Notes under the pieces: generated by a model
What the model was told of the DNA's origin: nothing
The model's database searches: none
The model's input: only the letters and a program-made list of their open reading frames with translations
Translations under genes and position numbers: made by a program
Shown here: one piece after another, positions 40,665-49,237 of the stretch
Numbering within the stretch: the stretch's first letter is position 1
Layout of the letters: each line of letters opens with the position of its first letter
Source: Hymenobacter ruricola
GTDB taxonomy: Bacteria > Bacteroidota > Bacteroidia > Cytophagales > Hymenobacteraceae
Direction of reading: 5' to 3'
Assembly: GCF_015694525.1 (NCBI RefSeq)
Contig: NZ_JADQDM010000007.1
Location: 228,526-292,525, forward strand
Length of the DNA: 64,000 nucleotides

Positions 40665-42014
40665 ATGACCATTACGTTTGAACGGCGTACTGACCAGCCC
40701 GACGCCGCGGGCCGCTGCCTTGTTTATGTACGGGCTGCTTTTGACGGACAACGCTTGCGCATGAGCACCGGGGAACGGTGCACCGCCTCCGAGTGGAACG
40801 AGGATAAAGGCAAGTTCCGGAAATCTTTTGCCGGTTTTCAGGAAGCCAATGACCGGCTGGATGCGCTGGGCGCCGACATTACGAAGGCCAACCGGGAGCT
40901 GCGCACTGCGGGCAAGGTGGTTACTCCTGCCCTACTGAAGGAAGCGCTCAAGCCTAAAGTGGCTGAGGCGGACCTACCACCGGCGCCGCTGATGGCGGAC
41001 CTATTCGGGGAATACATTGAGGTGCTGCGGGCGCGGGGCTTCCGGTTTCACACCCTGAAGGGCTACAAAACGGCGCACAACACGCTACTCGAATTTGGAG
41101 AAACGCTGCCCGAGCGGCTGACGACTGCCAACTATGACGCGGGAATGCACGACGCCTTGCAGGGGCACCTGCGCGATGTGCGCGGGTCGGCCCAGAATAC
41201 GGTGGCCGGGGTAGTGAAACAGCTCAAGCCTTTCCTGGCGTGGGCGCGGGACGACCGGGGGCAGAAGCTGGCGGTGGAACCGGCCAAGCTGAAAGTGGAA
41301 TGGGAAGACGTGGAAAAGGTATGGCTGACGGCGGCCGAGCTCGGGCAGTTGGAGAAGGCCTTGCTGCCGGCCAGCCTGGTGGCCGTGCGGGATGCCTTTT
41401 TGTTCTGCTGCTACACGGGGCTGCGGTATTCGGACCTGGCGGCGCTGCACGAAGGCAACGTGAAGGAATGGGACGGCGGGCGCGTTCTGCGGCTGACGCA
41501 GACCAAGACGCGCACGGGCGTGAGCATCTATCTGACGCCACCGGCGGCCGCGCTACTGGATAAGTACGCCGGGACGCGGGAGAAGCTGTTGCCCTCGACG
41601 GCCAACCAAGTGATGAACCGTTACTTGAAGCGCATCAGCCGGCTGGCAGGCGTGGAAGCCCTGGTAGAAGTGGTGGAAACCATTGGCGGGCGGGTGATGA
41701 AGCGGCCGCTGCCGAAGTGGGAGCTGGTGACGATGCACACGGCCCGGCACACGTTTGCCACGCAGAGCCTGCTGCGCGGGATGCCCGTGGAAGTGCTGCA
41801 GAAGGTGCTGGGGCACTCTAAGATTCAAACCACCATGATTTACGCCAAGGTGGTGGAAGACCTGCAGCACCAGACCATGCGCCGGATTTGGGAAGGGGCT
41901 GGCACCGGACCGACGGATAAGTCGGCGGTGCGCTCGGAAGAAGTGTGCGCAGTGGTGCCGGAAGCGGAGCAAGGCGGTGGCCTGAAAGTGAGCCGAAGCA
42001 ACGCGGCGGCGTAG
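40665..42014 (+). CDS. Tyrosine recombinase (integrase), complete
   Basis: A 449-aa integrase of the Bacteroidota phage/CTn type: Arm-binding N-terminus (1-90), SAM-like core-binding domain (about 105-205) and catalytic domain with R254 (TGLRYSD), K281 (QTKT), H358 and R361 (HTARHTFA), H384 (GHSKIQ) and Y393. ATG at 40665 was chosen since it gives the family-like start MTITFERRTDQPDA. It lies after the repressor. The truncated integrase at 1-650 is a close paralogue; both are followed by the same HTH, A and B genes. Confidence 0.95.
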   Translation: MTITFERRTDQPDAAGRCLVYVRAAFDGQRLRMSTGERCTASEWNEDKGKFRKSFAGFQEANDRLDALGADITKANRELRTAGKVVTPALLKEALKPKVAEADLPPAPLMADLFGEYIEVLRARGFRFHTLKGYKTAHNTLLEFGETLPERLTTANYDAGMHDALQGHLRDVRGSAQNTVAGVVKQLKPFLAWARDDRGQKLAVEPAKLKVEWEDVEKVWLTAAELGQLEKALLPASLVAVRDAFLFCCYTGLRYSDLAALHEGNVKEWDGGRVLRLTQTKTRTGVSIYLTPPAAALLDKYAGTREKLLPSTANQVMNRYLKRISRLAGVEALVEVVETIGGRVMKRPLPKWELVTMHTARHTFATQSLLRGMPVEVLQKVLGHSKIQTTMIYAKVVEDLQHQTMRRIWEGAGTGPTDKSAVRSEEVCAVVPEAEQGGGLKVSRSNAAA

Positions 42015-42094
42015 GCCACCGGCATACAGCGTGTAGGCTTTCTCTATACTCCGTCCATGCTTGAACCATGGGCGGAGGTGGGGAAAGTTATGCG

Positions 42095-42316
42095 CTATGC
42101 CGGGCGTTGGCGGGGTAGTGCTGGGGCGCTGTTTAGTGCGGCGTTGACTTCGGCTTCCGGCAAGCCGGTAAACTGGCAAAACTCGGCCACGGAGACGTAG
42201 GCCCGGGCGGGCTTGTGCAGCGCGGTGCGAATGCGTTGGAGCAGCCGCTTGCCGGTGCCGTACTGAGTGCCGGTGAGCTGGGCCGCGTCCTTCGGATAGA
42301 TGCAAACCTGGGGCAT
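42095..42316 (-). CDS. Small helix-turn-helix-like protein (copy 2)
   Basis: A 73-aa protein from the ATG at 42316 (MPQVCIYPKDAAQLTGTQYG), paralogous to 790-993. Recognition-like segments IYPKDAAQLTG and SVAEFCQFTGLPEAEV are conserved. It is convergent with the integrase, as in copy 1. Function unknown, possibly directionality control. Confidence 0.65.
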   Translation of the reverse strand: MPQVCIYPKDAAQLTGTQYGTGKRLLQRIRTALHKPARAYVSVAEFCQFTGLPEAEVNAALNSAPALPRQRPA

Positions 42317-42560
42317 AATGGGGGCAATTGGGGCCAATGGGGCTAAAGGAAATACAACGGCTGAAATCGGGCCGTAGGTTCGGGGCCTGAACAGTAAATT
42401 AACTTGCAAGAGGCGCACATAAGCGGTGGTATATCAGCCCGTTGCGACGCCTCACTTCATGACTAAATAAGCGGCGCTACTGGGTGGGCCGTCCCTGGTA
42501 GCAGCGCCGAGTAAGCGCAATCGGCCGAAGCTCTTTTCTCACCTTTTTTCTGTAATTCTT

Positions 42561-43307
42561 ATGGCTTCTCAAACAGGTATTTTGGGACTTCAGGGCACCG
42601 TGGGTGGCCTGGTGTTCCGCAAAGACGGCTCGGTGAGCCAGAAACCGGCCTCCAACAAAGCGGCTTTCGCCGGCTCGGCCAGCATGGCCCGTACCCGCGA
42701 AAACGCGGCCGAATTTGGCCTGGCTGCCAAGTACAGCAAGCTGCTGCGCGACTCGCTGCGGGTGGCCATTGCCTCGGCCAGCGATAGCCGCGTGACCTCG
42801 CGCCTGACGCAGAAGATGCGCGCCATCATCGGGCTCGACGACACCAATGACCGGGGCCAGCGCGTGTTCGACGCCTCGAACTTGGCCCCGCTGCTCGGCT
42901 TCAACTTCAACGCGGGAGCCGGCATCAGCCAAACCATGTACTTCCAGTATGAGGTGGCTGGCAATGGGTCGAACGTGACGATGAGCATTCCGGCGTTGAA
43001 CCCGGCAAGCGACATTGCGGCTCCGCAGGGTGCTACCCACTTTGAAGTGGTGTTTGCGGTGTCGGACTTGGACATGGAGGCGCTGACTTACACTAACGGC
43101 GTGGTGGCCGCGCCGTTGGGCATCCTGCCCCTGACCAGCGCGCCGCTGGTGAATCAGGCGGTGGTGGCCACCTTCCCGGCCGCGCCGGTGGACGCGCACC
43201 TAGTGGTGGGCGTGGTGGGCATCAACTTCTATCAGCAAATCAATGGCAAGTTCTACCCGCTGAACAACAACAGCACGAACCCGTTGGCCATTGAGTACGT
43301 GGCCTAA
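42561..43307 (+). CDS. Module protein A (copy 2), unknown function
   Basis: A 248-aa protein, colinear with copy 1 at 1167-1913 and highly similar throughout (TGILGLQGTVGGLVFRKDG, VGVVGINFYQQ, PLNNNSTNPLAIEY). Conservation of the C-terminal third down to single residues indicates selection on protein sequence. Followed by the same hairpin terminator and gene B. Confidence 0.8.
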   Translation: MASQTGILGLQGTVGGLVFRKDGSVSQKPASNKAAFAGSASMARTRENAAEFGLAAKYSKLLRDSLRVAIASASDSRVTSRLTQKMRAIIGLDDTNDRGQRVFDASNLAPLLGFNFNAGAGISQTMYFQYEVAGNGSNVTMSIPALNPASDIAAPQGATHFEVVFAVSDLDMEALTYTNGVVAAPLGILPLTSAPLVNQAVVATFPAAPVDAHLVVGVVGINFYQQINGKFYPLNNNSTNPLAIEYVA

Positions 43308-43325
43308 GCCACTGCTGCATGACGC

Positions 43326-43358
43326 AACGGCCAGCCATTACCGGCTGGCCGTTTTTTC
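43326..43358 (+). terminator. Terminator between genes A and B (copy 2)
   Basis: AACGGCCAGCC (43326-43336) paired with GGCTGGCCGTT (43343-43353), then Ts. Identical stem to copy 1. Confidence 0.85.
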
Positions 43359-43381
43359 TTTCCTCACTCCTCTCCTTTTCC

Positions 43382-43726
43382 ATGGCACTCACTGGCTATC
43401 AGCTGCAATACAAGCGGCGCATGAAGAAAGCTCTGGCCGCGCGGGCCAAAGCCGACCGGCAGGCCCGTTTTCTGGTGGCGCGACTGGTAACGGTACTGGC
43501 GCAAGGCGAAACGGCGGCTGACCACATCGGGCGCATCAATACGCTCTACGGCACTGCCATGAGCCTGCGCACGGACCTCATCGACGGCTACCGGCTGGCC
43601 GGAACAGCAGCGGCATTAAACCTGGTGGCTTCTGCCAGCCTGGGCGGCGCTCCGGCGGCGGTGTTTGTCAATCTGCCGGCCAATTCGGGTGGGGTCATGC
43701 TGGCCCCTGATGCCGACCTGGACTAG
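43382..43726 (+). CDS. Module protein B (copy 2), unknown function
   Basis: A 114-aa protein, near-identical in layout to copy 1 (MALTGYQLQYKRRMKKALAA, then GGAPAAVFVNLPAN). Its stop codon TAG forms the last three bases of the CTAG at the edge of the IS element that follows. No B' paralogue follows here; the IS sits in its place. Confidence 0.72.
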   Translation: MALTGYQLQYKRRMKKALAARAKADRQARFLVARLVTVLAQGETAADHIGRINTLYGTAMSLRTDLIDGYRLAGTAAALNLVASASLGGAPAAVFVNLPANSGGVMLAPDADLD

Positions 43727-44518
43727 GAATTGTTAACAGTCACGCAGCCAGAGAACGGTTGCTGCCAAGTGAACGAAGGCTAAAAAATGGGCATCCGACT
43801 TGTCATAGCGCGTGGCCACGCGGCGAAACGGCTTGAGACGGCTGAACAGGCGTTCGACGGGGTGGCGTTGGGCGTAGCGGGCCGCATCGTAGGCCCGCGG
43901 GTGGCGGCGCTTGCGCCGGGGCGGACTCACGGCTTGGGCGCCGCGAGCGGCCAGGGCGGCCACCAGCGGGTCGGAATCGTAGCCGCGGTCGGCCACCAGG
44001 TACGCCGGGGCCAGTCCTTCGAGCAGCGGCAGCGCCTGCGGCGCGTCGTGGCGCTGGCCGGCCGTGAGGCGGCAGCGGCGCAACCGCCCGCGGGCATCGG
44101 CGGCCACGTGCAGCTTGGTGGTCAGCCCGCCGCGGCTGCGTCCGAGGGCTTGCGGGCCGTTTTTTTGCGCGCCCCGCTTGCGTGCTGGTGCGCCCGCGCG
44201 GTGGTCGAATCGACCAGCAGCGTGTGCAGGGCGGCCTCGTCCTGCACGGCCTCGAAGACGCGTTGCCACACGCCCGAAGCCGCCCAGCGCTGGAAGCGCG
44301 TGTACGTCGTGTGCCAATTGCCCCGCTCTTTCGGCAGGGCCCGCCACCGGGCCCCGTTGCGCGCCAGCCAGAGCACGGCTTCCACAAATTGGCGGTTGTC
44401 GCGCCCGCGCCCGCCGCTCGTGCCTTCCCGGCCCGGCAGCAACGGTGCCAGACGCGCCCATTGGGCATCGGTTAGCATCAGTTCCATACTCGAAATTAAC
44501 AACCACTGTTAACACCTC
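43727..44518 (-). mobile_element. 792-bp IS5-family (IS427-like) insertion sequence
   Basis: Terminal inverted repeats TGTTAACAGT (43731-43740) and ACTGTTAACA (44505-44514), and a CTAG direct repeat on each side (43723-43726, 44519-44522), the usual YTAR-type target for this family. Length is normal for the IS427 group. It has inserted at the tail of the caspase-like gene. Confidence 0.88.
43733..44487 (-). CDS. IS5-family transposase, two frames joined by a frameshift at A7
   Basis: The first frame (44487-44122) starts MELMLTDAQWARLAPLLPGR and contains the first catalytic Asp (LLVDSTTARAHQ). The second frame carries the GGLTTKLH, YLVADRGYDSDPLV (second Asp) and RHPVERLFSRLK (Glu) part of the DDE triad, ending YLRDC-like at 43733. 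The frames meet at a seven-A run (T7 on the plus strand, 44160-44166) just after the first Asp, a slippery site. IS427-group elements normally use such a frameshift, so the transposase is likely functional. Confidence 0.88.
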
Positions 44519-44966
44519 CTAGTTTAAGCATCATGCTATCAAACCAGCCGATGGTGCAGCTATACCCCATGGCCCACCGAAAGCCCGTTTGTTCTAACAG
44601 GCTCAATAACTCATTTTCCTTTGAAGAGAATACATCGCAGGCACTGACAATAAGACCTTCTACGCGTTTCAGGCTATCTTTTCTGTCAAGGAGTAGCCGA
44701 CGGAAAACGTCCTGGCGAATGTCGCCCACCCGCCCGCGACTGCCGTGCGAGCCAATGTAAATTACCTGCCGCGCTTCCCGGGCTTGCAGCAAGTCATCCA
44801 GCGCGGCCCGCAGGCTGGATGCGTCGTAAAAGGTGGCGTAATAGACGGCTACGGTGGGATGAATCTTCTCCAAACCTTCGAAGAAAGGACGCGCAGTCAG
44901 GCGGCGGCTGCCCTTGGTTGGCTCTTCCCAAGGGCTTTCAAGCACCAAAAATGCTAAATCGGACAT
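44519..44966 (-). pseudogene. Caspase/CHAT-like peptidase, C-terminus cut off by the IS
   Basis: About 149 residues remain. QVIYIGSHGSRGRV carries the catalytic His, and VEGLIVSACDVF the catalytic Cys of clan CD peptidases. After MMLKL the frame runs into the IS end (7 extra residues to a stop at 44498). The peptidase catalytic residues are both kept, so an active fragment is possible, but anything downstream has been lost. It is the last gene of the 44.5-58.3 kb operon, 13 bases after the HerA-like gene. Confidence 0.7.
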
Positions 44967-44979
44967 AGCCAGCGCATTG

Positions 44980-46584
44980 CTAAATCAAGTGCGTGACTTT
45001 GATTTTCTTGTACTTCTTGCCCATGCCCAGGGCGGCGGCCGTGGCATTCTTAATGAGTAGCTCGCCCTTACTCAAATCGGAAATAGCCTGCTTGATTTCG
45101 TTGAATTCGCTGCCGGATGCTACCCCGAACAAGTCTTTTACAATCTTGTCATTGATGGTCTGCTGCTTCATTAGCAGCGGGTATTGGGCATTGGCGTAGA
45201 AGTCGAAATACTCGCTCTTAAAGCTCTCCATGTTCTGGGTGGCCAGAATGATGCTCAATCCTTTGTTACGACCTACGGCAATGAGATTGCGCAGGGGGCG
45301 GTTGTCGAAGTCGAGCATATAGTGGGCCTCATCAATGATAGTGAAGTGGCGAAGCTCGACTACTCCCCCACTCACGCGCTGCTTGGGTAGTTCCTCGTAG
45401 AGGTTATTGAGCTTGGAAATGGTGAAGTATACAATGGCCTTGGCCACGGCCCCGTCTTTCGGAAAGCCGTCCATCTTGACGATGAAGCTGCGGTGGATGA
45501 GGTCGACGTCGTCGATATCGCGGAAAAGCTTGCTGCGGATGAGCTGCTGGAGAATGGAGCGCACCGAATCGATTTTGGCGGCATCTTTGGGCGGCAGCTG
45601 GGCGGCGTAGTATTTCTCGATGAGGGGAAATGAGATGGGTAGCCCGGCCGTGTGCTTGTAGGCGGTGATGACGGCCTGGGTGAGGTTGTTGGCCATGTTG
45701 GCGCTGATGCTGGCGCGGTCCAGGGCCTTAAAGGCTTCACTTAGCTCGGTAGCGTAGAGGTTGATGGCATTCTGGGGTTTGCCCTCGAAGTTTTTGAAGG
45801 GCGAGAAGGGCAACGGGTGCTGCACGGGGTCGAGCAGGCATTCATCGGTTACCTCGAACTGGTCGAGCCAGGCGGCATTGGCGGGGTCGGAGAATTCGCC
45901 TTTGTAATCGAACAGCAGAAAGTTGATGGGAAAAGCCGTTTCGACGGTGGCCCCGCGCAGCTGCTGGAGCAATACCGCCAACAGGTTGCTCTTGCCCGAG
46001 CCGGTGCTGCCGGCAATCAGAATCTGGGTATTCGTAACATCGGTGCTGTTCAGGGCCAGCGTGGCCGGCATGTCGCCCTCGTAGGAGCCAACGTGCAGGT
46101 TCACGGCGGGCACCTGGCCAGCAGCATCGGCGCGCAGGCCGGTGGCAGTATTCAGCAGCCAGGCATCCAGGTGGCTGGGTTGGCTCAGGTATTCAAGGCC
46201 GCACAGCATTTCGTAGTTGATGAGGCGGTCGCGCACGGCGGGAGTTTCCCAATCAGTCGCGGCGGGGTAACGCAGCTTCAGCAGGGCCGAAAACAGCGCC
46301 TGGTGGTCGCCCCGGGAAAAAACCGTGTCGTGAAACAGACCGGGCAGGCGCGGCAGGTTCACCGCGTCGAGACTGCGGGGGCCGGGCTGGCTCAGGCTGG
46401 CCATCAGGGCCAGGCGCTGCACCAGGTTCAGCGTGACGACCACGGGCTTGGCATCGCCCCGGTAATCAGGCAGGTTCAGGCGCTCTTCCAGTTGGGTGCG
46501 CAGGGCGGCGGTGGCCGTGCTCACTTCTTCGGCCTGCCGAATGGCCTGAAAGCGAATGGGCGCGGAGGTAACGGGTTGCGTCAT
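44980..46584 (-). CDS. HerA-like (DUF87) DNA-translocase ATPase
   Basis: A 534-aa FtsK/HerA-type ATPase, start at 46584 (MTQPVTSAPIRFQAIRQAEE). Walker A GSTGSGKSN, Walker B FTIIDEAHYML, then IILATQN. Related ATPases serve in restriction modules linked to phosphorothioation (DptH/DndE-like), where they translocate or melt DNA. It lies 20 bases after the DndD-like gene, so it is co-transcribed with it. The C-terminus is Lys-rich. Confidence 0.82.
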   Translation of the reverse strand: MTQPVTSAPIRFQAIRQAEEVSTATAALRTQLEERLNLPDYRGDAKPVVVTLNLVQRLALMASLSQPGPRSLDAVNLPRLPGLFHDTVFSRGDHQALFSALLKLRYPAATDWETPAVRDRLINYEMLCGLEYLSQPSHLDAWLLNTATGLRADAAGQVPAVNLHVGSYEGDMPATLALNSTDVTNTQILIAGSTGSGKSNLLAVLLQQLRGATVETAFPINFLLFDYKGEFSDPANAAWLDQFEVTDECLLDPVQHPLPFSPFKNFEGKPQNAINLYATELSEAFKALDRASISANMANNLTQAVITAYKHTAGLPISFPLIEKYYAAQLPPKDAAKIDSVRSILQQLIRSKLFRDIDDVDLIHRSFIVKMDGFPKDGAVAKAIVYFTISKLNNLYEELPKQRVSGGVVELRHFTIIDEAHYMLDFDNRPLRNLIAVGRNKGLSIILATQNMESFKSEYFDFYANAQYPLLMKQQTINDKIVKDLFGVASGSEFNEIKQAISDLSKGELLIKNATAAALGMGKKYKKIKVTHLI

Positions 46585-46604
46585 CGGGATAGCAGAAAAA
46601 GGCG

Positions 46605-48611
46605 TTAGTCGAGCACCGGGAACTGACCGAAGTAGCCCGGCTGCACGTCGGTGCACTGGTTTTGCTTGTCGCGGGCCAGGGTATAGGTGCGGGCCAGGAA
46701 GGGCTGGATGCGCTTGAGGTCTTCGCCCAAGCGGATTTCGCTGTCGGAGCTGAGCAGAATGGTTTGGTGCGACACGCGGGGGAAATAGCTTTCGAGCATG
46801 GTAGCCCGGCTGCTTTCGTCGAGCACGCCCATCACGGTGTCAATCATCACGGGCGGGTCGTAGTCGCCGAACTCGTGCAGGGCTTTGAGCAGACACTGCA
46901 CCACCACTTGCTTCGAGGCCGTGTTGAGTTGGTCGAGGTAGATTTCGTTGCCGGCGGTGTGGTAGAGTCGGAACGTGAGGTCGCGCAGCTCTTCCGACAG
47001 CTCCACGCGCTCAATCACGCCGGCGTAGGCTACCAGGTTCATGTTGAGGTCGGCCAGCATCTGGGACTCAATCTGCTTTTTCTTGGTGCGCAGCAGCGTG
47101 TTGGCTACTTCGCGGAAGAAAGGCTGGAGCTTTTGCAGCGCATCGAAGCGGGGGTCGGGCTCGTTTTCGACCTGAATATCGAATTGGTGAATGCGGTCGA
47201 CTAGGCGCTTCAGGGCTTCGCGCAACTCTTTCAACTCACCCTCCTGGTGCTTGATATCGGCTTCGTTCTGCTCATAGGCCTTGAGCACGGTGTAATCGTG
47301 CCCGGAAATCTGGGCCTTGAATTCCTCAATCTGACTTTCTTGGCGGTTGAGCGTCGCCAGCGCCTCCTGCAACTCGGGCTGCTGGGCCGCCAGGGGCGGG
47401 AACGGATTGGCAAAGCTGGAATGCAGCAGCGTGGTGAGGGCCCGCACCTCGGCCGGGTCGAGAAAGGCGTAGGGATTGGGCGCGGATGGAGTTGGCTGAG
47501 CGGTTTGCAAATGGCGCAGAATGGCGCTGGTATTGGGCGCGGCTTCGGTCAAGGCGCGCTGCTCTTGCAGGTAGGCCAGTACCTGCGTCACGAGTCGGTC
47601 AAGCAACTCGGGGCCGAGTTGCTGGCCGCGCTGGTCGTCCTGCTGCTGTTGGCTCTGCACGACCAGGGCAATTTCGGCCCGAAAAGCTTGGTGCAGCTGT
47701 GGCAAACCCACATGGGTTTCGAGGCTGCGCACGAAGCTTTCCACGCCCTCGCGGTAGGTGCGCTGGCGTTCAAGCGTGCTGGCCATCTGCCCCTGAATGG
47801 TTTTAATTTTCTGGTTGAGGGTTTCCTCGGCGTTGAGGCCGCTTTGCAGCTGCTGGTAGGTTTCCTGGTGCTCGACGGAGTAGCGGCGGTTTTGCAGCAG
47901 ACGGTCGTCGAGCTTGCTGATTTTTTCTTCCAGCGTCAGCTTGTCAGTAGTCAGGCGCTTGTATTCGTCCTTCTCCTTGTCCAGTTCCAACCTGTTGGCG
48001 GTGTGTTGCTGCATCAGCAGCTCGGCCCCGTGCGCCAGCTGGTTGTACTTCTGGAAGCCCATCACGTTCTCGATGTTATCCTTGATAACGCGGTTGAGCT
48101 GGTCCTGCTTGAGCAGGTTACCCGACTCCATGGCATCGAACAGGAAGTAGCGGCTAAGCTCCTGGGGCAGATTGGCTTTGATGATTTTGTTGACCTCGGC
48201 TTCGGCCCGGACCCGGTCCTTAGGGGCCATGGCGGTGCCGTAGGTGAATATAGTGCCGTCCATGTTCAGCGAAACCGACTCGACCGGCTGGCGGCTGGGG
48301 TTGAGCATGTAGGTGCGCTTGAGCACGTACTGCTGCTCCTGCTGGAGCACCTTGCCCGCGAAGTGCAACTCCAGCACAATGTGGGTTTTCTCACGGTCGG
48401 TGACGCTGGCATTGAGCTGCTGCTCAAAGTCGCGGGCAGTCTTGATTTTCAGGCCGTACAGCCCGCCGTAGATAGCCTCAAACAGGGTGGTTTTGCCGCC
48501 GCCGTTGGCCCCACCGATGAGGATGATGGGCCGGTCGTCGGGCACGGTTAAGTCCAGGTCCAGGTTTTGGTAGGTTTTGAAGTGCTGGGCTTTGATGCGT
48601 TTGAGGAGCAT
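46605..48611 (-). CDS. DndD-like SMC/RecN-type ATPase
   Basis: A 668-aa protein. N-terminal Walker A GGANGGGKTT (33-42), long central coiled coil (about 200-290 and 410-480), and C-terminal signature-like LNTASKQVVVQ followed by the Walker B/D-loop VMIDTVMGVLD. The layout and the PVxIDT-x6-LD form are those of DndD, the ATPase of the phosphorothioation pathway. The other Dnd genes (DndA, B, C, E) are absent, so the substrate may be different here. It may clamp on DNA and signal to the HerA-like partner. Confidence 0.85.
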   Translation of the reverse strand: MLLKRIKAQHFKTYQNLDLDLTVPDDRPIILIGGANGGGKTTLFEAIYGGLYGLKIKTARDFEQQLNASVTDREKTHIVLELHFAGKVLQQEQQYVLKRTYMLNPSRQPVESVSLNMDGTIFTYGTAMAPKDRVRAEAEVNKIIKANLPQELSRYFLFDAMESGNLLKQDQLNRVIKDNIENVMGFQKYNQLAHGAELLMQQHTANRLELDKEKDEYKRLTTDKLTLEEKISKLDDRLLQNRRYSVEHQETYQQLQSGLNAEETLNQKIKTIQGQMASTLERQRTYREGVESFVRSLETHVGLPQLHQAFRAEIALVVQSQQQQDDQRGQQLGPELLDRLVTQVLAYLQEQRALTEAAPNTSAILRHLQTAQPTPSAPNPYAFLDPAEVRALTTLLHSSFANPFPPLAAQQPELQEALATLNRQESQIEEFKAQISGHDYTVLKAYEQNEADIKHQEGELKELREALKRLVDRIHQFDIQVENEPDPRFDALQKLQPFFREVANTLLRTKKKQIESQMLADLNMNLVAYAGVIERVELSEELRDLTFRLYHTAGNEIYLDQLNTASKQVVVQCLLKALHEFGDYDPPVMIDTVMGVLDESSRATMLESYFPRVSHQTILLSSDSEIRLGEDLKRIQPFLARTYTLARDKQNQCTDVQPGYFGQFPVLD

Positions 48612-48652
48612 GGGGCGGGTAGAAATTTATAAGCAATAGATTCGGGAAAGTT

Positions 48653-49237
48653 TCAGGCGGGCTTATGTACTACTTGCCAACCGGCAGAAGGCGGCACGCT
48701 GCTGGCATCGACCAGGGAGCAGCGAAACCCCAGGGGCTTAAGGGCACTTTTTAGTCGGCGCTCAATACCCTGGCGCTGGGTGGCACGTGTACTCAACGCA
48801 TACTTGTAGCCTTTGTCGTTGGGACCACGCTTTACAGGGATTTGCTCCAAGAAAAGCACCGCTTCTAACTCCGTGGGCAAGTCAAGCAGTTGCTTACTAA
48901 AAAGTACCAACTCTGGGTCGCCGGCGCGCACGCCCAGATAGAGGCCGCTCAATGTATGCAGGGTTTTCTGCACAACTTCTAGCGGAAAATGTTCCTCTTC
49001 GATTTTCTTCTGCAAGTCGGCGTCGTCTTCTCGGAAGTCTTTTACTTCTATCAGAATAAGTCGCTGAATTGTAGCCATTGGGACAGCGACAATATCTACA
49101 GCTTTGATGCTGTTAATCGATTCCAGATTCTGTAAGTAGTAATTACGGGAAACAGGCTTGTCCTTTTCGCCATCGTACTTCACTGCATACCCTTGCGGAA
49201 ATTGAAATTCAAAGTCGCCTTCAGGGATGTTCTGCAT
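48653..49237 (-). CDS. Putative PD-(D/E)XK nuclease partner of the AAA ATPase
   Basis: A 194-aa protein. KAVDIVAVP followed by LILIEVKDF has the D...ExK spacing of a PD-(D/E)XK nuclease core, and helices follow. Its start overlaps the stop of the AAA gene by 17 bases, so the two proteins probably form a complex, as in two-gene ATPase-nuclease defence pairs such as Septu. I cannot assign it to a named family. Confidence 0.62.
   Translation of the reverse strand: MQNIPEGDFEFQFPQGYAVKYDGEKDKPVSRNYYLQNLESINSIKAVDIVAVPMATIQRLILIEVKDFREDDADLQKKIEEEHFPLEVVQKTLHTLSGLYLGVRAGDPELVLFSKQLLDLPTELEAVLFLEQIPVKRGPNDKGYKYALSTRATQRQGIERRLKSALKPLGFRCSLVDASSVPPSAGWQVVHKPA

Noticed and set aside
46605..48611. 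Complete Dnd phosphorothioation system
   Set aside because: Only a DndD-like protein is present; DndA, B, C and E are missing.
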